Below are positions 16,756 through 26,033 of a stretch of DNA of 64,000 nt, piece by piece. The first letter of the stretch is position 1. Each line of letters begins with the position of its first letter. The position numbers were made by a program, and so were the translations under genes. The stretch comes from Pseudomonas fluorescens HK44 (GTDB lineage: Bacteria; Pseudomonadota; Gammaproteobacteria; Pseudomonadales; Pseudomonadaceae). The notes under the pieces are model-generated. The model saw only the letters and a program-made list of their open reading frames with translations, was not told the DNA's origin and made no database searches. The stretch is taken from positions 930,001 through 994,000 of the forward strand of contig NZ_AFOY02000015.1 of the NCBI RefSeq assembly GCF_000217955.3. The letters run 5' to 3'.

Positions 16756-17316
16756 CTAACCCGATATCACTCGCTTGAACTGATGCCATTTGTGCTGCCA
16801 GGCTACTGTCCAGTGGGGGGCAGCCGTTCCCGTGCCGGCAATCTTCAGCCTTGGATGATGTTCGATTACCCGGTCCAATACCGATTCCTGATCCGGCTCA
16901 ACATCCACGAAGAAGATGTATTTGCCCTCGTCTACCACCTGTTTAAAACTGCGGAAGTGAGTGTTTGGTACCTGGATACCAAAAAAACCGCCTTCCCAGA
17001 TACAGAAGCCCGCTATGACAATGGCCAGGAAGATAAAAGGTACCCAGCCTGCTGCGGATTGGGTCCAACCCAGCCAATAGGCGCCACCCAGGACCAGCGC
17101 CGCGAGTGGTACACCCACCACCGCACCAATCTCGCCAGAGTGAACAGTATCTTGTTTCATTAACGAGTTAACTTCGTGGAGGTGATGTTCTTCAACATCA
17201 GCAACTTCTTCGCTGAGCACATGAATTTGTTCGGTATTGATGCCGTTGGCTTCCAATTCATTTTCAACGGTTTCAAGATCGTCGAGATTGTCACTGATGT
17301 AATAGTGTCGATTCAT
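16756..17316 (-). CDS. Conserved two-helix membrane protein of unknown function
   Basis: A 186-aa protein. The first 50 residues form a soluble alpha/beta segment rich in acidic residues (DDLETVENELEANGINTEQIHVL). Two membrane helices follow at about residues 65-85 and 91-112, and then another alpha/beta segment (FVDVEPDQESVLDRVIEHHPRLKIAG). The layout recalls general-stress proteins with a short ferredoxin-like domain flanking a membrane hairpin. Related proteins in Pseudomonas carry a misleading 'NAD/FAD-utilizing, cell division' label, from memory. It converges on the oxidase operon; 46 bp separate the stops. Function not known. Confidence 0.75.
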   Translation of the reverse strand: MNRHYYISDNLDDLETVENELEANGINTEQIHVLSEEVADVEEHHLHEVNSLMKQDTVHSGEIGAVVGVPLAALVLGGAYWLGWTQSAAGWVPFIFLAIVIAGFCIWEGGFFGIQVPNTHFRSFKQVVDEGKYIFFVDVEPDQESVLDRVIEHHPRLKIAGTGTAAPHWTVAWQHKWHQFKRVISG

Positions 17317-17664
17317 ACCACACCTCCCATCTCGTGTTTGCTGTAGACCTCCTCTGTCCTGCAGCCGTTAACTGAGATTTGCAGTCGGTATCTGTACCCG
17401 CGGGGAACGTTGCACACTTCATGCAATCTCAAAAAAGTATAGCACCCCACCAACACCCATGACCGGCAACGTCAAGGTCCAAGGAAGCACTAGGGCCTGA
17501 CGCCCTCCCCCCACGAATTCAGCATCGGTACGAAAATCGCGCGCCTGCGCAAATATCAGGTCTGCCGTTAATCCAGCGCTGGCAGATTTTACGCAGCAAC
17601 GCATACTTCATAACAGTGCATGCGTTTTCACAAGAGTCCAGCAGTCCACAACGGAGGTTTCGTC
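17317..17664 (+). other. Divergent intergenic region
   Basis: About 350 bp between two divergent genes. I see no gene, only likely promoter sequence and a short palindrome CCAGCGCTGG at about 17572-17581. Confidence 0.4.
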
Positions 17665-18003
17665 ATGAGTGCCTTGACGATCGAAGGCTGGTGCAAAATC
17701 AGCGGCAACCAAAAGTCTACCCCAGTGGGGGACATCCATTTTAACGTCGATGGCCCCCTCCATGTGCGTCTGGAGCAAGCTGAAGAACACCTGCAGAAGA
17801 CCCATGAGCGCGAAGCCATGGTCGATGTCGACATGGAAACAATGGATTTGATCTTGCCAGAGGGATACGGCCCCTTGTCCGACTGCCAAATGCGTGTCTA
17901 TTTGCACGATGAACGCGGTCAGTTCCATCTGGTCGGGCATCGAGCGAGCGATAGCAGCTTGATCTATACCAATGCGGTGTTGATTGATCAGTTGCTTGAG
18001 TAG
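17665..18003 (+). CDS. Hypothetical protein, 112 aa
   Basis: Soluble acidic protein without signal peptide or membrane segment, starting at ATG 17665 after ACGGAGG. It alternates short beta-like stretches (GDIHFNVDGPLHVRLEQA; CQMRVYLHDERGQFHLVGH). I do not recognise a family. A good ribosome site and codon use like its neighbours support a real gene. It stands alone, followed by a hairpin. Confidence 0.65.
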   Translation: MSALTIEGWCKISGNQKSTPVGDIHFNVDGPLHVRLEQAEEHLQKTHEREAMVDVDMETMDLILPEGYGPLSDCQMRVYLHDERGQFHLVGHRASDSSLIYTNAVLIDQLLE

Positions 18004-18050
18004 CGACTACGCGATTCCAGGCGGTCGATTGCTCGCCTCCGGGGGTAGTG

Positions 18051-18082
18051 TCAGGCCCGAGCGTGTTAGATGTCGGGCCTGA
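18051..18082 (+). terminator. Hairpin downstream of the 112-aa protein gene
   Basis: TCAGGCCCGA (18051-18060) and TCGGGCCTGA (18073-18082) are perfect 10-bp inverted arms with a 12-nt loop. No T-run follows, so termination is only probable. Confidence 0.45.
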
Positions 18083-18181
18083 GCTTACGCTTGCCTGACA
18101 ATATCGACCGAGATCTCCACCGCCGCAATCCCTAACACCCACGGACTGTATTGTCCTCAACTCTGTTGCCGGAGTGGCGAT

Positions 18182-18362
18182 CTACGGAGTCGCTTTGCCT
18201 GGCGCAAGTTTCAGGGGCTCAAGTTCATACTCCTCTTCATCCTGCTCACTACGCATTTCCTTCCAGAAATACGCGGCATAGGCCGCCAGGAAAAGCACAC
18301 CCAGCCAAGGTTTGTAGGCGAACACGACAAGACCGAGCGCAATCTTCGCAACAAAAATGACT
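18182..18362 (-). pseudogene. C-terminal fragment of a small membrane protein cut by IS debris
   Basis: The minus strand encodes one to two hydrophobic helices (VVIFVAKIALGLVVFAYKPW, GVLFLAAYAAYFWKEMR) and an acidic tail EEYELEPLKLAP before a TAG at 18182. The upstream end is replaced by transposase sequence at about 18363. The helix-plus-acidic-tail pattern suggests half of a sodium/calcium exchanger-type protein, but this is only a guess. Confidence 0.45.
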
Positions 18363-18665
18363 ACGGCCTTCGTGCCGACCCGGTACGAAGGGCTGTTTGA
18401 GTCGACGCTCAAGCAGCAAATTGTGATCACGCATGACCCGGTAAACCCGCTTCACGTTGATCGCAGGCAGCAACTGGGTTTCACGGGCGCGACGCAGTAA
18501 TCCCCAGACACGACGGTAGCCATAACTCGGCAGTTCGCTGATCTGCTGCTGGATTTCAACCACCAGCTCAGCGTCGTCCATAGACCTGCTTCGCCGTACG
18601 TTGGGCTAGGCTGATTGCTTGATTCGAACCGTTAATTGCGAGCGCGCCTACCGAACCAATGTCAT
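18363..18665 (-). mobile_element. Remnant of IS3-family (IS2-like) transposase OrfB
   Basis: Reading on the minus strand from about 18665: ARSQLTVRIKQSA, then MDDAELVVEIQQQISELP, SYGYRRVWGLLRR, LLPAINVKRVYRVMRDHN and a HEGR end at about 18363. These are the N-terminal quarter of IS2-type OrfB. At least two in-frame stops occur near the beginning, and the DDE core is absent. The downstream side is fused to an unrelated membrane-protein fragment, so this is a dead element with no visible ends. Confidence 0.7.
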
Positions 18666-18948
18666 GACCCGGCCATGAGTTGCCGGATCGAAAACAGGAA
18701 AAGCTGGCCGGCCTCCCAGACTCTCATCGCGAATCCGGTATCGCTCCAGTCAGCTATACCGAATATGCCCCATTGCTGCAAATGATGCAAATGATGCAGT
18801 CTGCTCCTGATAGGCGTAGCCCCATGGACTCAGCCCCCAGCCATGAGATGGACCGGTAAAAAATAGGTAGCAGACTAACGTTTAATGTACCACCTGCTCA
18901 TGGCCCTGTTAGGTTCAGGGTTCTGCAAAAGACAAGAGTGAATACAAT
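18666..18948 (+). other. Region before malic enzyme
   Basis: About 280 bp without a supported gene. It contains a 9-bp tandem duplication (CAAATGATG twice, about 18779-18796) and presumably the promoter of the malic enzyme gene. Confidence 0.4.
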
Positions 18949-20640
18949 ATGAATGAAAAACCAAGGCGGTCGCTCTACATTCCTTATTCCGGTCCGTCCC
19001 TTCTGGAAATGCCTTTGCTGAACAAAGGCAGTGCCTTCACCTTGCAGGAACGGATTGACTTCAATTTGCTCGGCCTGCTCCCGCAGGCCACTGAAACCAT
19101 CGAGGAGCAGGCAAGCCGGGTTTACCGGCAATATGAGTTGTGCACCAGTGATATCGACCGACATGTCTTTCTGCGCGGCGTGCAGGACAATAACGAGACC
19201 CTGTTTTTCCGTCTGCTTGAGGATCATCTCGAGAAGATGCTACCCATTATCTATACCCCGACCGTCGGCCAGGCCTGCCAGGAATTTTCCAGTATCTACC
19301 GCACCCATCGCGGTCTGTTCATTGCCTACCCCGACCTCCATCGCATTGACGATATCCTCCACAGCGCCACCAAAGACAACGTCAAAATCATCGTCGTCAC
19401 TGACAGCGAGCGCATCCTCGGGCTAGGCGATCAGGGCATCGGCGGCATGGGTATCCCGATCGGTAAACTGTCGCTGTACACTGCCTGTGGTGGCATCAGC
19501 CCGGCCTACACCTTACCGGTGGTACTGGATGTCGGCACTAACAACCCTGATCTGCTGAACGACCCGATGTACATGGGCTGGCGCCATGAGCGCATCAGTG
19601 GCGAAGCGTACGAGGAGTTTGTCGAATCCTTCATCCAGGCCATCAAACGTCGCTGGCCTGAGGTGCTTCTACAGTTTGAGGATTTCGCCCAGACCAACGC
19701 CACCCCGTTGCTGGAGCGTTACAAGGATCAGATCTGCTGCTTCAACGATGATATCCAGGGCACCGCTGCCGTAGTCGTTGGCACCTTGATCGCTGCCTGC
19801 AAGGCCAAGGGTGAACGTCTGTCCGATCAGGTCGTCACCTTCGTCGGTGCAGGTTCGGCCGGCTGTGGTATTGCCGAGCAAATCGTCGCAGCGATGCTGA
19901 TCGAGGGGTTGAGCGATAGCGAGGCTCGCCAGCGCATCTTCATGATCGACCGCTGGGGTCTGCTAACCGATAACATGGCCAACCTGCTGCCATTCCAGCA
20001 AAAACTGGCTCAACATCGCAGCAGCATGCCGGCATGGGCTGCGGGCGAAGGCGACTTGAACCTTCTGGATGTCGTCAGCCACACCAGCACCAGTGTTCTG
20101 ATTGGCGTTTCGGCGCAGCGCGGACTGTTCACCGAGCAGGTCATCCGGGCTCTGCATGCAGGTTGCTCCAAGCCGATAGTCATGCCGCTGTCCAACCCGA
20201 CCTCCAAGATCGAGGCTACACCGCAGGAGATTCTCACCTGGACCAATGGCCAGGCGCTGGTAGCCACCGGCAGCCCTTTTCCTCCGGTCAGCCTGGGTGA
20301 TCGAAAGATTCACATCGCCCAATGCAATAACTCCTACATCTTCCCCGGGATTGGCTTGGGCGTCCTGGCGGTCAGGGCCAGCAGGATCACCGATGGCATG
20401 ATCATGGCTGCCTCCAGAGCCTTGGCCGATTGCTCGCCTCTACTGACCGGTGAGAGCGACGCGGTATTGCCATCGTTGAGCGATATACAGACTGTGAGCA
20501 AGAAAATTGCCTTCGCCGTCGCCAAACAGGCTCAGGAAGAAGACAAGGCCTTGCAGATCAGTGACGAACGCCTGCGCTCGGCAATCGAAAGCAACTTCTG
20601 GCAAGCGCGTTATCGAGATTATCGTCGCGCCTCGATCTGA
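18949..20640 (+). CDS. maeA: NAD-dependent malic enzyme
   Basis: A 563-aa cytosolic enzyme that oxidatively decarboxylates malate to pyruvate. It matches the large (SfcA/MaeA) bacterial form: YTPTVGQACQEFSSIYR near residue 103, GLGDQGIGGMGIPIGKLSLY near 160, FEDFAQTNATPLLERY near 243, CFNDDIQGTAAVVVGTLIAA near 264 with metal-binding Asp residues, VGAGSAGCGIAEQIV (NAD site) near 302, and LSNPTSKIEATP near 412. Single-gene unit; a hairpin follows. Confidence 0.93.
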   Translation: MNEKPRRSLYIPYSGPSLLEMPLLNKGSAFTLQERIDFNLLGLLPQATETIEEQASRVYRQYELCTSDIDRHVFLRGVQDNNETLFFRLLEDHLEKMLPIIYTPTVGQACQEFSSIYRTHRGLFIAYPDLHRIDDILHSATKDNVKIIVVTDSERILGLGDQGIGGMGIPIGKLSLYTACGGISPAYTLPVVLDVGTNNPDLLNDPMYMGWRHERISGEAYEEFVESFIQAIKRRWPEVLLQFEDFAQTNATPLLERYKDQICCFNDDIQGTAAVVVGTLIAACKAKGERLSDQVVTFVGAGSAGCGIAEQIVAAMLIEGLSDSEARQRIFMIDRWGLLTDNMANLLPFQQKLAQHRSSMPAWAAGEGDLNLLDVVSHTSTSVLIGVSAQRGLFTEQVIRALHAGCSKPIVMPLSNPTSKIEATPQEILTWTNGQALVATGSPFPPVSLGDRKIHIAQCNNSYIFPGIGLGVLAVRASRITDGMIMAASRALADCSPLLTGESDAVLPSLSDIQTVSKKIAFAVAKQAQEEDKALQISDERLRSAIESNFWQARYRDYRRASI

Positions 20641-20655
20641 TGCTGTAACAACCTG

Positions 20656-20680
20656 TGGGAGCATGCTGCACATGCTCCCA
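20656..20680 (+). terminator. Hairpin after malic enzyme gene
   Basis: TGGGAGCATG and CATGCTCCCA form a 10-bp perfect stem with a 5-nt loop, 16 bp after the stop codon. No strong T-run follows. The TGTGGGAGC start also resembles a degenerate REP unit. Confidence 0.5.
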
Positions 20681-20949
20681 TACTCGCCGGCCATTCCAGC
20701 CCACCCACGCCCCCTGTCACACTGTTACGAAATATGGAAAATACATTCTCCTATTAGTTAGCTAGCTATCATTTTTCCCGATTGTTAAACTTTCCGTCAA
20801 CCTGGCTCATCCGCTTGGTGCCTGACGTCCTGATCGGCTGCAAACCACCCTTTCCAGTTGTATCAACGTCATCAAGTGCCAGTCACCTGGGTCACAACAT
20901 CACGCGGATGAGTTGAGCCCGCGTGATTGATCGACCTGATGAGGCAGTA

Positions 20950-21435
20950 ATGGAACCTGGAAGCTATCAATTGACCATGAGTGTGCTCATGACCCCGGAC
21001 AAAGCCAACTTCTCGGGCAATGTGCATGGTGGAGCCTTGCTGAAGATGCTTGATGAGGTGGCCTTCGCTTGCGCCAAGCGTTATGCCGGCAATTATGTGG
21101 TGACCCTGTCGGTCGACCAGGTGATTTTCAAGGAGCCGATTCGCATCGGCGAGCTAGTGACCTTCCTGGCATCGGTGAACTACACCGGTCGTTCCTCGAT
21201 GGAAATCGGCGTAAAAGTCATGACTGAAAACATTCATGAACGCAGCGTACGCCACACCAATAGCTGTTATTTCACCATGGTCGCTGTCGACCACAATCAC
21301 CGGCCCGTAGCCGTGCGTGCTCTGGTTCCGGATACCTGCGCCGAACAACGCCGCTACGCCCAGGCTCAGCAGCGCCGCCTGCAACGCCAGGAGTTGCAAG
21401 CGCGCTACGACTCGCTAAAAGTCGCCCAGGCTTGA
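20950..21435 (+). CDS. Acyl-CoA thioesterase, hotdog fold (YciA/BACH-like)
   Basis: A 161-aa single hotdog domain. NFSGNVHGGALLKMLDEVAFACA is the characteristic helix entry, with the catalytic Asp/Glu in LLKMLDEVA, and VTLSVDQVIFKEPIRIGELV follows. It hydrolyses acyl-CoA thioesters; the chain-length preference is unknown. ATG 20950 follows GAGG by about 7 bases; a GTG at 20923 is the alternative. The next gene begins 73 bp further on the same strand. Confidence 0.88.
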   Translation: MEPGSYQLTMSVLMTPDKANFSGNVHGGALLKMLDEVAFACAKRYAGNYVVTLSVDQVIFKEPIRIGELVTFLASVNYTGRSSMEIGVKVMTENIHERSVRHTNSCYFTMVAVDHNHRPVAVRALVPDTCAEQRRYAQAQQRRLQRQELQARYDSLKVAQA

Positions 21436-21508
21436 ACGGACCCGTGTCCACGTGAAACCGAGCGCCCCGCCGATGGCTGTCGATGCCATACCACAAGGAA
21501 CAACATGC

Positions 21509-23179
21509 ATGAAACTGTCATTATTGAGTCGTTATTCATGCTTCGCCTTTTGCTTGATCTTTACCCTCGTCGGACTGTGCCTCTTTGATCGCCTCGAGTG
21601 GCTCTGGCCCCTCACTCTGGTCACCGCGCTCATGACGTTGATCGGTCTGAACGACCTGCGTCAGACCCGACATTCGGTACGCCGCAACTATCCTGTAATC
21701 GGCAATCTTCGTTATCTGATCGAGCATATCCGCCCGGAAATCCGCCAGTACCTGCTTGAAGGTGATGACGAGGAACTGCCCTTCTCCCGTACCCAACGCT
21801 CGCTGGTCTATGCTCGCGCCAAGAATCAGAGCGCAGAAAAGGCTTTCGGCACTCTGAAGGACGTCTACAAACCCGGCTTTGAATTCATTGTGCACTCAAT
21901 GTTGCCCAGCGAAGTGCTCGACCCCAAGGAATTCCGAATCATGGTCGGCGGCCCGCAATGTCGTCAGCCTTACAGCGCTTCGATCTTCAACATCTCCGCC
22001 ATGAGTTTCGGCGCCTTGAGCGCCAATGCCATCCGCGCTCTGAACAAAGGAGCAAAACTGGGCGGCTTTGCCCATGACACCGGCGAAGGCAGCATCAGCC
22101 CCTATCATCGTGAATACGCAGGCGACCTGATCTGGGAGCTGGGCAGTGGCTATTTCGGCTGTCGCGATGAGGACGGCCGATTCGACGCCGAGCGCTTTTG
22201 CGCGCAGGCCTGCAACCCTCAGGTGCGGATGATCGAGCTCAAACTCAGCCAAGGTGCCAAGCCTGGGCATGGGGGTATTCTGCCCAAGCATAAGGTTACG
22301 GCGGAAATCGCCGCGACCCGGGGCGTGAGCATGGATCAAGATTGCGTGTCACCCGCCCGTCATAGCGCCTTTTCTACACCGATTGAACTGCTGCAATTCG
22401 TTCATAAGCTACGTGAGCTGTCCAATGGCAAACCGGTAGGCTTCAAACTGTGCGTCGGTCAGCCATGGGAGTTCATGGGGATCGCCAAGGCAATGCTAAA
22501 GACCGGCATCCTGCCGGACTTCATCGTTGTCGACGGTGCCGAGGGTGGCACTGGCGCCGCACCGAGGGAGTTCAGCGACAACATCGGCATGCCGCTGCGC
22601 GAAGGGTTGTTGTTCGTGCACAACACGCTGGTCGGCCTGAACCTTCGAGACGACATCCGACTGGGGGCCAGCGGCAAGATTGTCAGTGCCTTTGATATTG
22701 CCAGTGTGCTGGCTATTGGTGCCGACTGGGTCAACTCGGCGCGCGGCTTCATGTTTGCCATCGGTTGTATCCAGTCACAGTCATGCCACACCAACCAATG
22801 TCCGACTGGCGTTGCCACTCAGGATCCTCTGCGCCAGCGCGCACTGGTGGTCGAGGACAAAGCCACACGTGTCTACAACTTCCACCGTAACACCCTTCTG
22901 ACACTGGCCGAAATGCTCGCCTCTGCGGGCCTTGAACATCCCTCGCAATTAACCGCCGAGCACTTGGTCCGAAGGATCAGCGACACCCAGATCCGTTTAT
23001 TTTCCCAGACACACACCTTCCTCAAACCCGGGGAATTGCTCGATAACCGCTGCACCAGCGAATTCTATTCGCGCATGTGGAACCGCGCCCAAGCCGATAT
23101 ATTCAAGCGCAGTGACTCAAGCGATAAGGCCGTTGTCGAGGAAATCTCAGCCGAGACTCGAGATACCGCTATCGCGTGA
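21509..23179 (+). CDS. FMN-binding glutamate-synthase-like membrane protein
   Basis: About 556 aa. Two N-terminal hydrophobic helices (residues 5-45) anchor it to the inner membrane. The remainder is the FMN/Fe-S domain of glutamate synthase without the amidotransferase: ISAMSFGALSANAIRALNKGA, RGVSMDQDCVSPARH, DFIVVDGAEGGTGAAPREFS and CIQSQSCHTNQCPTGVATQDP, the cysteine cluster. AAGGAA precedes ATG 21509. In Pseudomonas such stand-alone proteins are of unknown substrate. It may be co-transcribed with the thioesterase. Confidence 0.87.
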   Translation: MKLSLLSRYSCFAFCLIFTLVGLCLFDRLEWLWPLTLVTALMTLIGLNDLRQTRHSVRRNYPVIGNLRYLIEHIRPEIRQYLLEGDDEELPFSRTQRSLVYARAKNQSAEKAFGTLKDVYKPGFEFIVHSMLPSEVLDPKEFRIMVGGPQCRQPYSASIFNISAMSFGALSANAIRALNKGAKLGGFAHDTGEGSISPYHREYAGDLIWELGSGYFGCRDEDGRFDAERFCAQACNPQVRMIELKLSQGAKPGHGGILPKHKVTAEIAATRGVSMDQDCVSPARHSAFSTPIELLQFVHKLRELSNGKPVGFKLCVGQPWEFMGIAKAMLKTGILPDFIVVDGAEGGTGAAPREFSDNIGMPLREGLLFVHNTLVGLNLRDDIRLGASGKIVSAFDIASVLAIGADWVNSARGFMFAIGCIQSQSCHTNQCPTGVATQDPLRQRALVVEDKATRVYNFHRNTLLTLAEMLASAGLEHPSQLTAEHLVRRISDTQIRLFSQTHTFLKPGELLDNRCTSEFYSRMWNRAQADIFKRSDSSDKAVVEEISAETRDTAIA

Positions 23180-23683
23180 GTATTACCGTTAATGTTCCGA
23201 TGTCGGCTTCGAATCACCGAGCGCGTGAGCCAGGTAGAAAATGAAGCGGATGCCCAGATGGTGTTGCGGATCTGTACGGTGATGCAAGGCGGTGAAGATA
23301 GGTTGCGAGGGCGCGGGCAGGATGATGCAGAAGGATTGAAACAACAACAGGGTACCTGACCACTTTATAAACCCGACCATGCCATTTCAGTCGTCGCCCT
23401 GGACGCTCGCACTCATGTTCGAGCCGATCGTTTTGAAGCGGCTCTCATTGAATGCAAACGAAGCATGGAGCGAATGATAGGCTCTCCTTCCTTGCCAATA
23501 CGGGATAACTCAACCGGCTAGAAACACTGCCGAGGAAGGAGAGCGTACACGTCAGAAGATTTTGCCGTCAGGCGCGCACGTATTTCACTTCAAGCGGTTT
23601 TTCTTACGCGACATTACTATTCTTTCGCGCTATAACTCATACAGTTTTTCTTGCGCCGTGGGCCATGCTTTCAGGTAACAAAG
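23180..23683 (+). other. Intergenic stretch with a long inverted repeat
   Basis: About 500 bp without a convincing gene; short open frames here have no recognisable homology. It includes the 12-bp inverted repeat at 23481-23544 listed separately. Confidence 0.4.
23481..23544. repeat. 12-bp inverted repeat with 40-nt spacer
   Basis: GCTCTCCTTCCT (23481-23492) is exactly reverse-complementary to AGGAAGGAGAGC (23533-23544). There is no T-run, and the arms are polypurine/polypyrimidine. It could be an RNA structure, a protein site or the footprint of a lost element. Confidence 0.45.
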
Positions 23684-24301
23684 ATGGAGTTCGAGGTGTT
23701 TTCTGCCATTGACCTCATGGGCACGTTTGTCTTCGCCCTGAGCGGCGCTGTGGCGGCCATTGATCGTAAGCTGGATATTTTCGGCGTTTTTGTCGTCGCC
23801 TTTGTGACAGCCTGCGGCGGCGGTGTGATTCGCGATCTGTGTATTGGCGCGTTCCCTCCTGCCGGCCTCATCAACATCGAGTACCTGGGAGTCATTGCAC
23901 TGGCAGGGGCCTTGGCTGCTTTTTTCCAGCATTTACTACTGAGGCTGGCTCAGCCAACGCTGTTTTTCGACGCGGTAGGGTTGGGTTTTTTTGCTGCGTT
24001 CGGTGTCCATAAGGTCTATGCACATATACCGAATGTCGAATTGGCCCTCCTGTTGGGTGTCATTACCGCGGTGGGCGGCGGCATCATCAGGGACGTGCTG
24101 CTTGGTCGTGTTCCCGTGGTATTGACCAAGGAAATCTATGCCTCAGCAGCGCTGTTGGGAGCAGCAATCCAACTCCTCGGCGAACTGCAGATGATTGATC
24201 ACCGTTTCACTCCTTGGGCTGCGATTGCGCTATGTACCTTGGTACGAATGCTGTCATTGAAATATCAATGGAACCTGCCCGCGATTAAAAAGAGTTCGTG
24301 A
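23684..24301 (+). CDS. TRIC-type channel / UPF0126 membrane protein
   Basis: A 205-aa protein with seven hydrophobic segments in two inverted homologous halves. Each half has the glycine-rich signature: TACGGGVIRDLCIG near residue 46 and TAVGGGIIRDVLLG near residue 127. These mark the YadS/UPF0126 family, now linked to trimeric intracellular cation channels. ATG 23684 gives the typical short N-terminus. Single gene; the next gene starts about 100 bp later. Confidence 0.9.
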   Translation: MEFEVFSAIDLMGTFVFALSGAVAAIDRKLDIFGVFVVAFVTACGGGVIRDLCIGAFPPAGLINIEYLGVIALAGALAAFFQHLLLRLAQPTLFFDAVGLGFFAAFGVHKVYAHIPNVELALLLGVITAVGGGIIRDVLLGRVPVVLTKEIYASAALLGAAIQLLGELQMIDHRFTPWAAIALCTLVRMLSLKYQWNLPAIKKSS

Positions 24302-24399
24302 GCCCGGTCCTATGCCCACATGTAAACGGCGCTTGGAACGTCGCAGAGCGTCACAGATACCGACCGATTTATAACTATTGTCTTGAATTGGAGGGGTAA

Positions 24400-25674
24400 A
24401 TGGATACCTTGGCTCGTAATGAAAGAATGTCAAAAATGTCCGGTGACATCCAAAAGATGCTGCCTGCCTTAGAGAGAATTTACAAAGATTTCCATGCCAA
24501 TCCTGAACTTTCAATGCAGGAAACCCGCACGGCTGCTATCGCGGCCTCCTTTATCAAGAAGCTGGGGTATGAAGTTCACGAACAGATTGGCGTAACCGGT
24601 GTAGTCGGTCTATTAAAAAACGGTGATGGTCCAACGGTCATGCTGCGCGCTGACATGGACGCCTTGCCAATGGCCGAAAAGACCGGCCTGCCTTACGCCA
24701 GTCAGAAGAAGGGACAAACCGCTGACGGAGAGGCAGTGGATGTGGCTCATATGTGTGGTCACGATCTGCATGTGACGTGGTTGATGGGCACTGCACAACT
24801 GATGGCGGATCATCGTGACTTATGGAGCGGCACCTTGATGCTGGTCTTTCAGCCCGGCGAAGAGATCGGGAAGGGAGCAAAGGCGATGATCGACGACGGG
24901 ATGATCGAACGCTTTCCAAAGCCAGACATCATTCTGGGACAGCACGTCATGGTCGGTGAGGCGGGTACGGTTGGACATCGCCCTGGCGCTATTCTGGCCG
25001 CTGGTGACAGCATGCATATCAAGCTGTATGGCCGCGGCGCCCACGGTTCCATGCCGCAAAATGCAATTGACCCGGTGATTATGGCCGCGGCGACTGTCAT
25101 GCGCCTGCAAACTATCGTTTCCCGCGAATTGTCTCCACTGGAGAATGGGGTTCTGACCATCGGCGCCCTGCAGGCCGGGACGAAGGAAAATATCATTCCG
25201 GATGACGCGGTCATCAAACTGAACATGCGAACGTATGATGAAAACGTTCGCCGCCGGATGCTCGACTCGGTACATAGAATCTGCTGTGCGGAATGCCAAG
25301 CCTCCAATACTGACCATCCGCCGGAATTCACCACCATTGACAGTTACCCTATCACTGAAAACGACGCCGTAGCCACCGCCAGACTGGCGCAGGCTTTTGA
25401 TGATCATTTCGCCGATCGTTCGTATGAAACCGCGCCGGCATCGGCCAGCGAAGACTTTAGTGTTTTCGGGCGAGAGTGGAAGGTTCCCTACGTGTTCTGG
25501 TTCGTGGGTAGCACCGAAAAATCGATATGGCAGCAGGCCGTATCAAGCGCAAATATCAACCAGATTCCCTCTAACCATTCATCAAAGTTTGATCCGCAAA
25601 TTCACCCAACTCTGGAGACCGGATTGGAAGCAATGCTGGTTGGCGCACTGGCCTGGCTGAATGCGCCTTCTTGA
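24400..25674 (+). CDS. M20D amidohydrolase (hippurate/N-acyl-amino-acid hydrolase)
   Basis: A 424-aa cytosolic metallo-amidase. Metal ligands are readable in ADMDALPMAE near residue 85, HMCGHDLHVTWLMG near residue 118 (Cys and His ligands), FQPGEEIGKGAKAM with the catalytic Glu pair and NHSSKFDP near the C-terminus. The lid/dimerisation insert is at HGSMPQNAIDPVIMAA. It releases amino acids from N-acyl conjugates; the specific conjugate is unknown. ATG 24400 is preceded by GGAGGGG. Confidence 0.9.
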   Translation: MDTLARNERMSKMSGDIQKMLPALERIYKDFHANPELSMQETRTAAIAASFIKKLGYEVHEQIGVTGVVGLLKNGDGPTVMLRADMDALPMAEKTGLPYASQKKGQTADGEAVDVAHMCGHDLHVTWLMGTAQLMADHRDLWSGTLMLVFQPGEEIGKGAKAMIDDGMIERFPKPDIILGQHVMVGEAGTVGHRPGAILAAGDSMHIKLYGRGAHGSMPQNAIDPVIMAAATVMRLQTIVSRELSPLENGVLTIGALQAGTKENIIPDDAVIKLNMRTYDENVRRRMLDSVHRICCAECQASNTDHPPEFTTIDSYPITENDAVATARLAQAFDDHFADRSYETAPASASEDFSVFGREWKVPYVFWFVGSTEKSIWQQAVSSANINQIPSNHSSKFDPQIHPTLETGLEAMLVGALAWLNAPS

Positions 25675-25994
25675 GCAGGATGGTTTATGCGGCCTGAGCA
25701 TCTTTGCAGCTCGCTCAACACGCGCGCCATTTCCTGCTCGCTGAGCGCGCGCAGCGTCGTTGTGCGCAGATTTCCTTGTGCCGCCACAGCCACAGCTGCC
25801 TTCATGACAGTCTCGTCATCGGGAGCGTCGATTATCAGCACTGCATCGTACTGACCCATCGTCCAGAAGAACTCTCGGGCATTCACGCCCAAGCTTGCAA
25901 ACAGCTCCTGTACCGCTCTCCCCCGCTCGACGGTGTCCTTCGCGTTGCGCGCCCCCTGATCAGTCCAATTCGCCAACAGCACGTACTTAGCCAC
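25602..25994 (-). CDS. GYD-domain protein with tail overlapping the M20 gene
   Basis: A 130-aa protein; the first 95 residues are a ferredoxin-like GYD domain (YVLLANWTDQGARN, FWTMGQYDAVLIIDAPDDETVMKAAVAVAAQGNLRTTTLRAL). Family members are usually about 95-105 aa. The last 30 residues are encoded on the strand opposite the end of the amidohydrolase gene (73-bp tail-to-tail overlap), suggesting that the original stop was lost. Function of GYD proteins is not settled. ATG 25994 follows AGGAGG. Confidence 0.8.
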   Translation of the reverse strand: MAKYVLLANWTDQGARNAKDTVERGRAVQELFASLGVNAREFFWTMGQYDAVLIIDAPDDETVMKAAVAVAAQGNLRTTTLRALSEQEMARVLSELQRCSGRINHPAQEGAFSQASAPTSIASNPVSRVG

Positions 25995-26033
25995 TTCATC
26001 CTCCTTAGTCAGGTCGTCAGAAAGCCTTGCTAT

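Noticed and set aside
18779..18796. CAAATGATG tandem repeat as a phase-variation tract before malic enzyme
   Set aside because: Only two units and outside the coding region.
23189..23380. 63-codon minus-strand frame in the intergenic stretch
   Set aside because: No homology recognised, no ribosome site, atypical composition.
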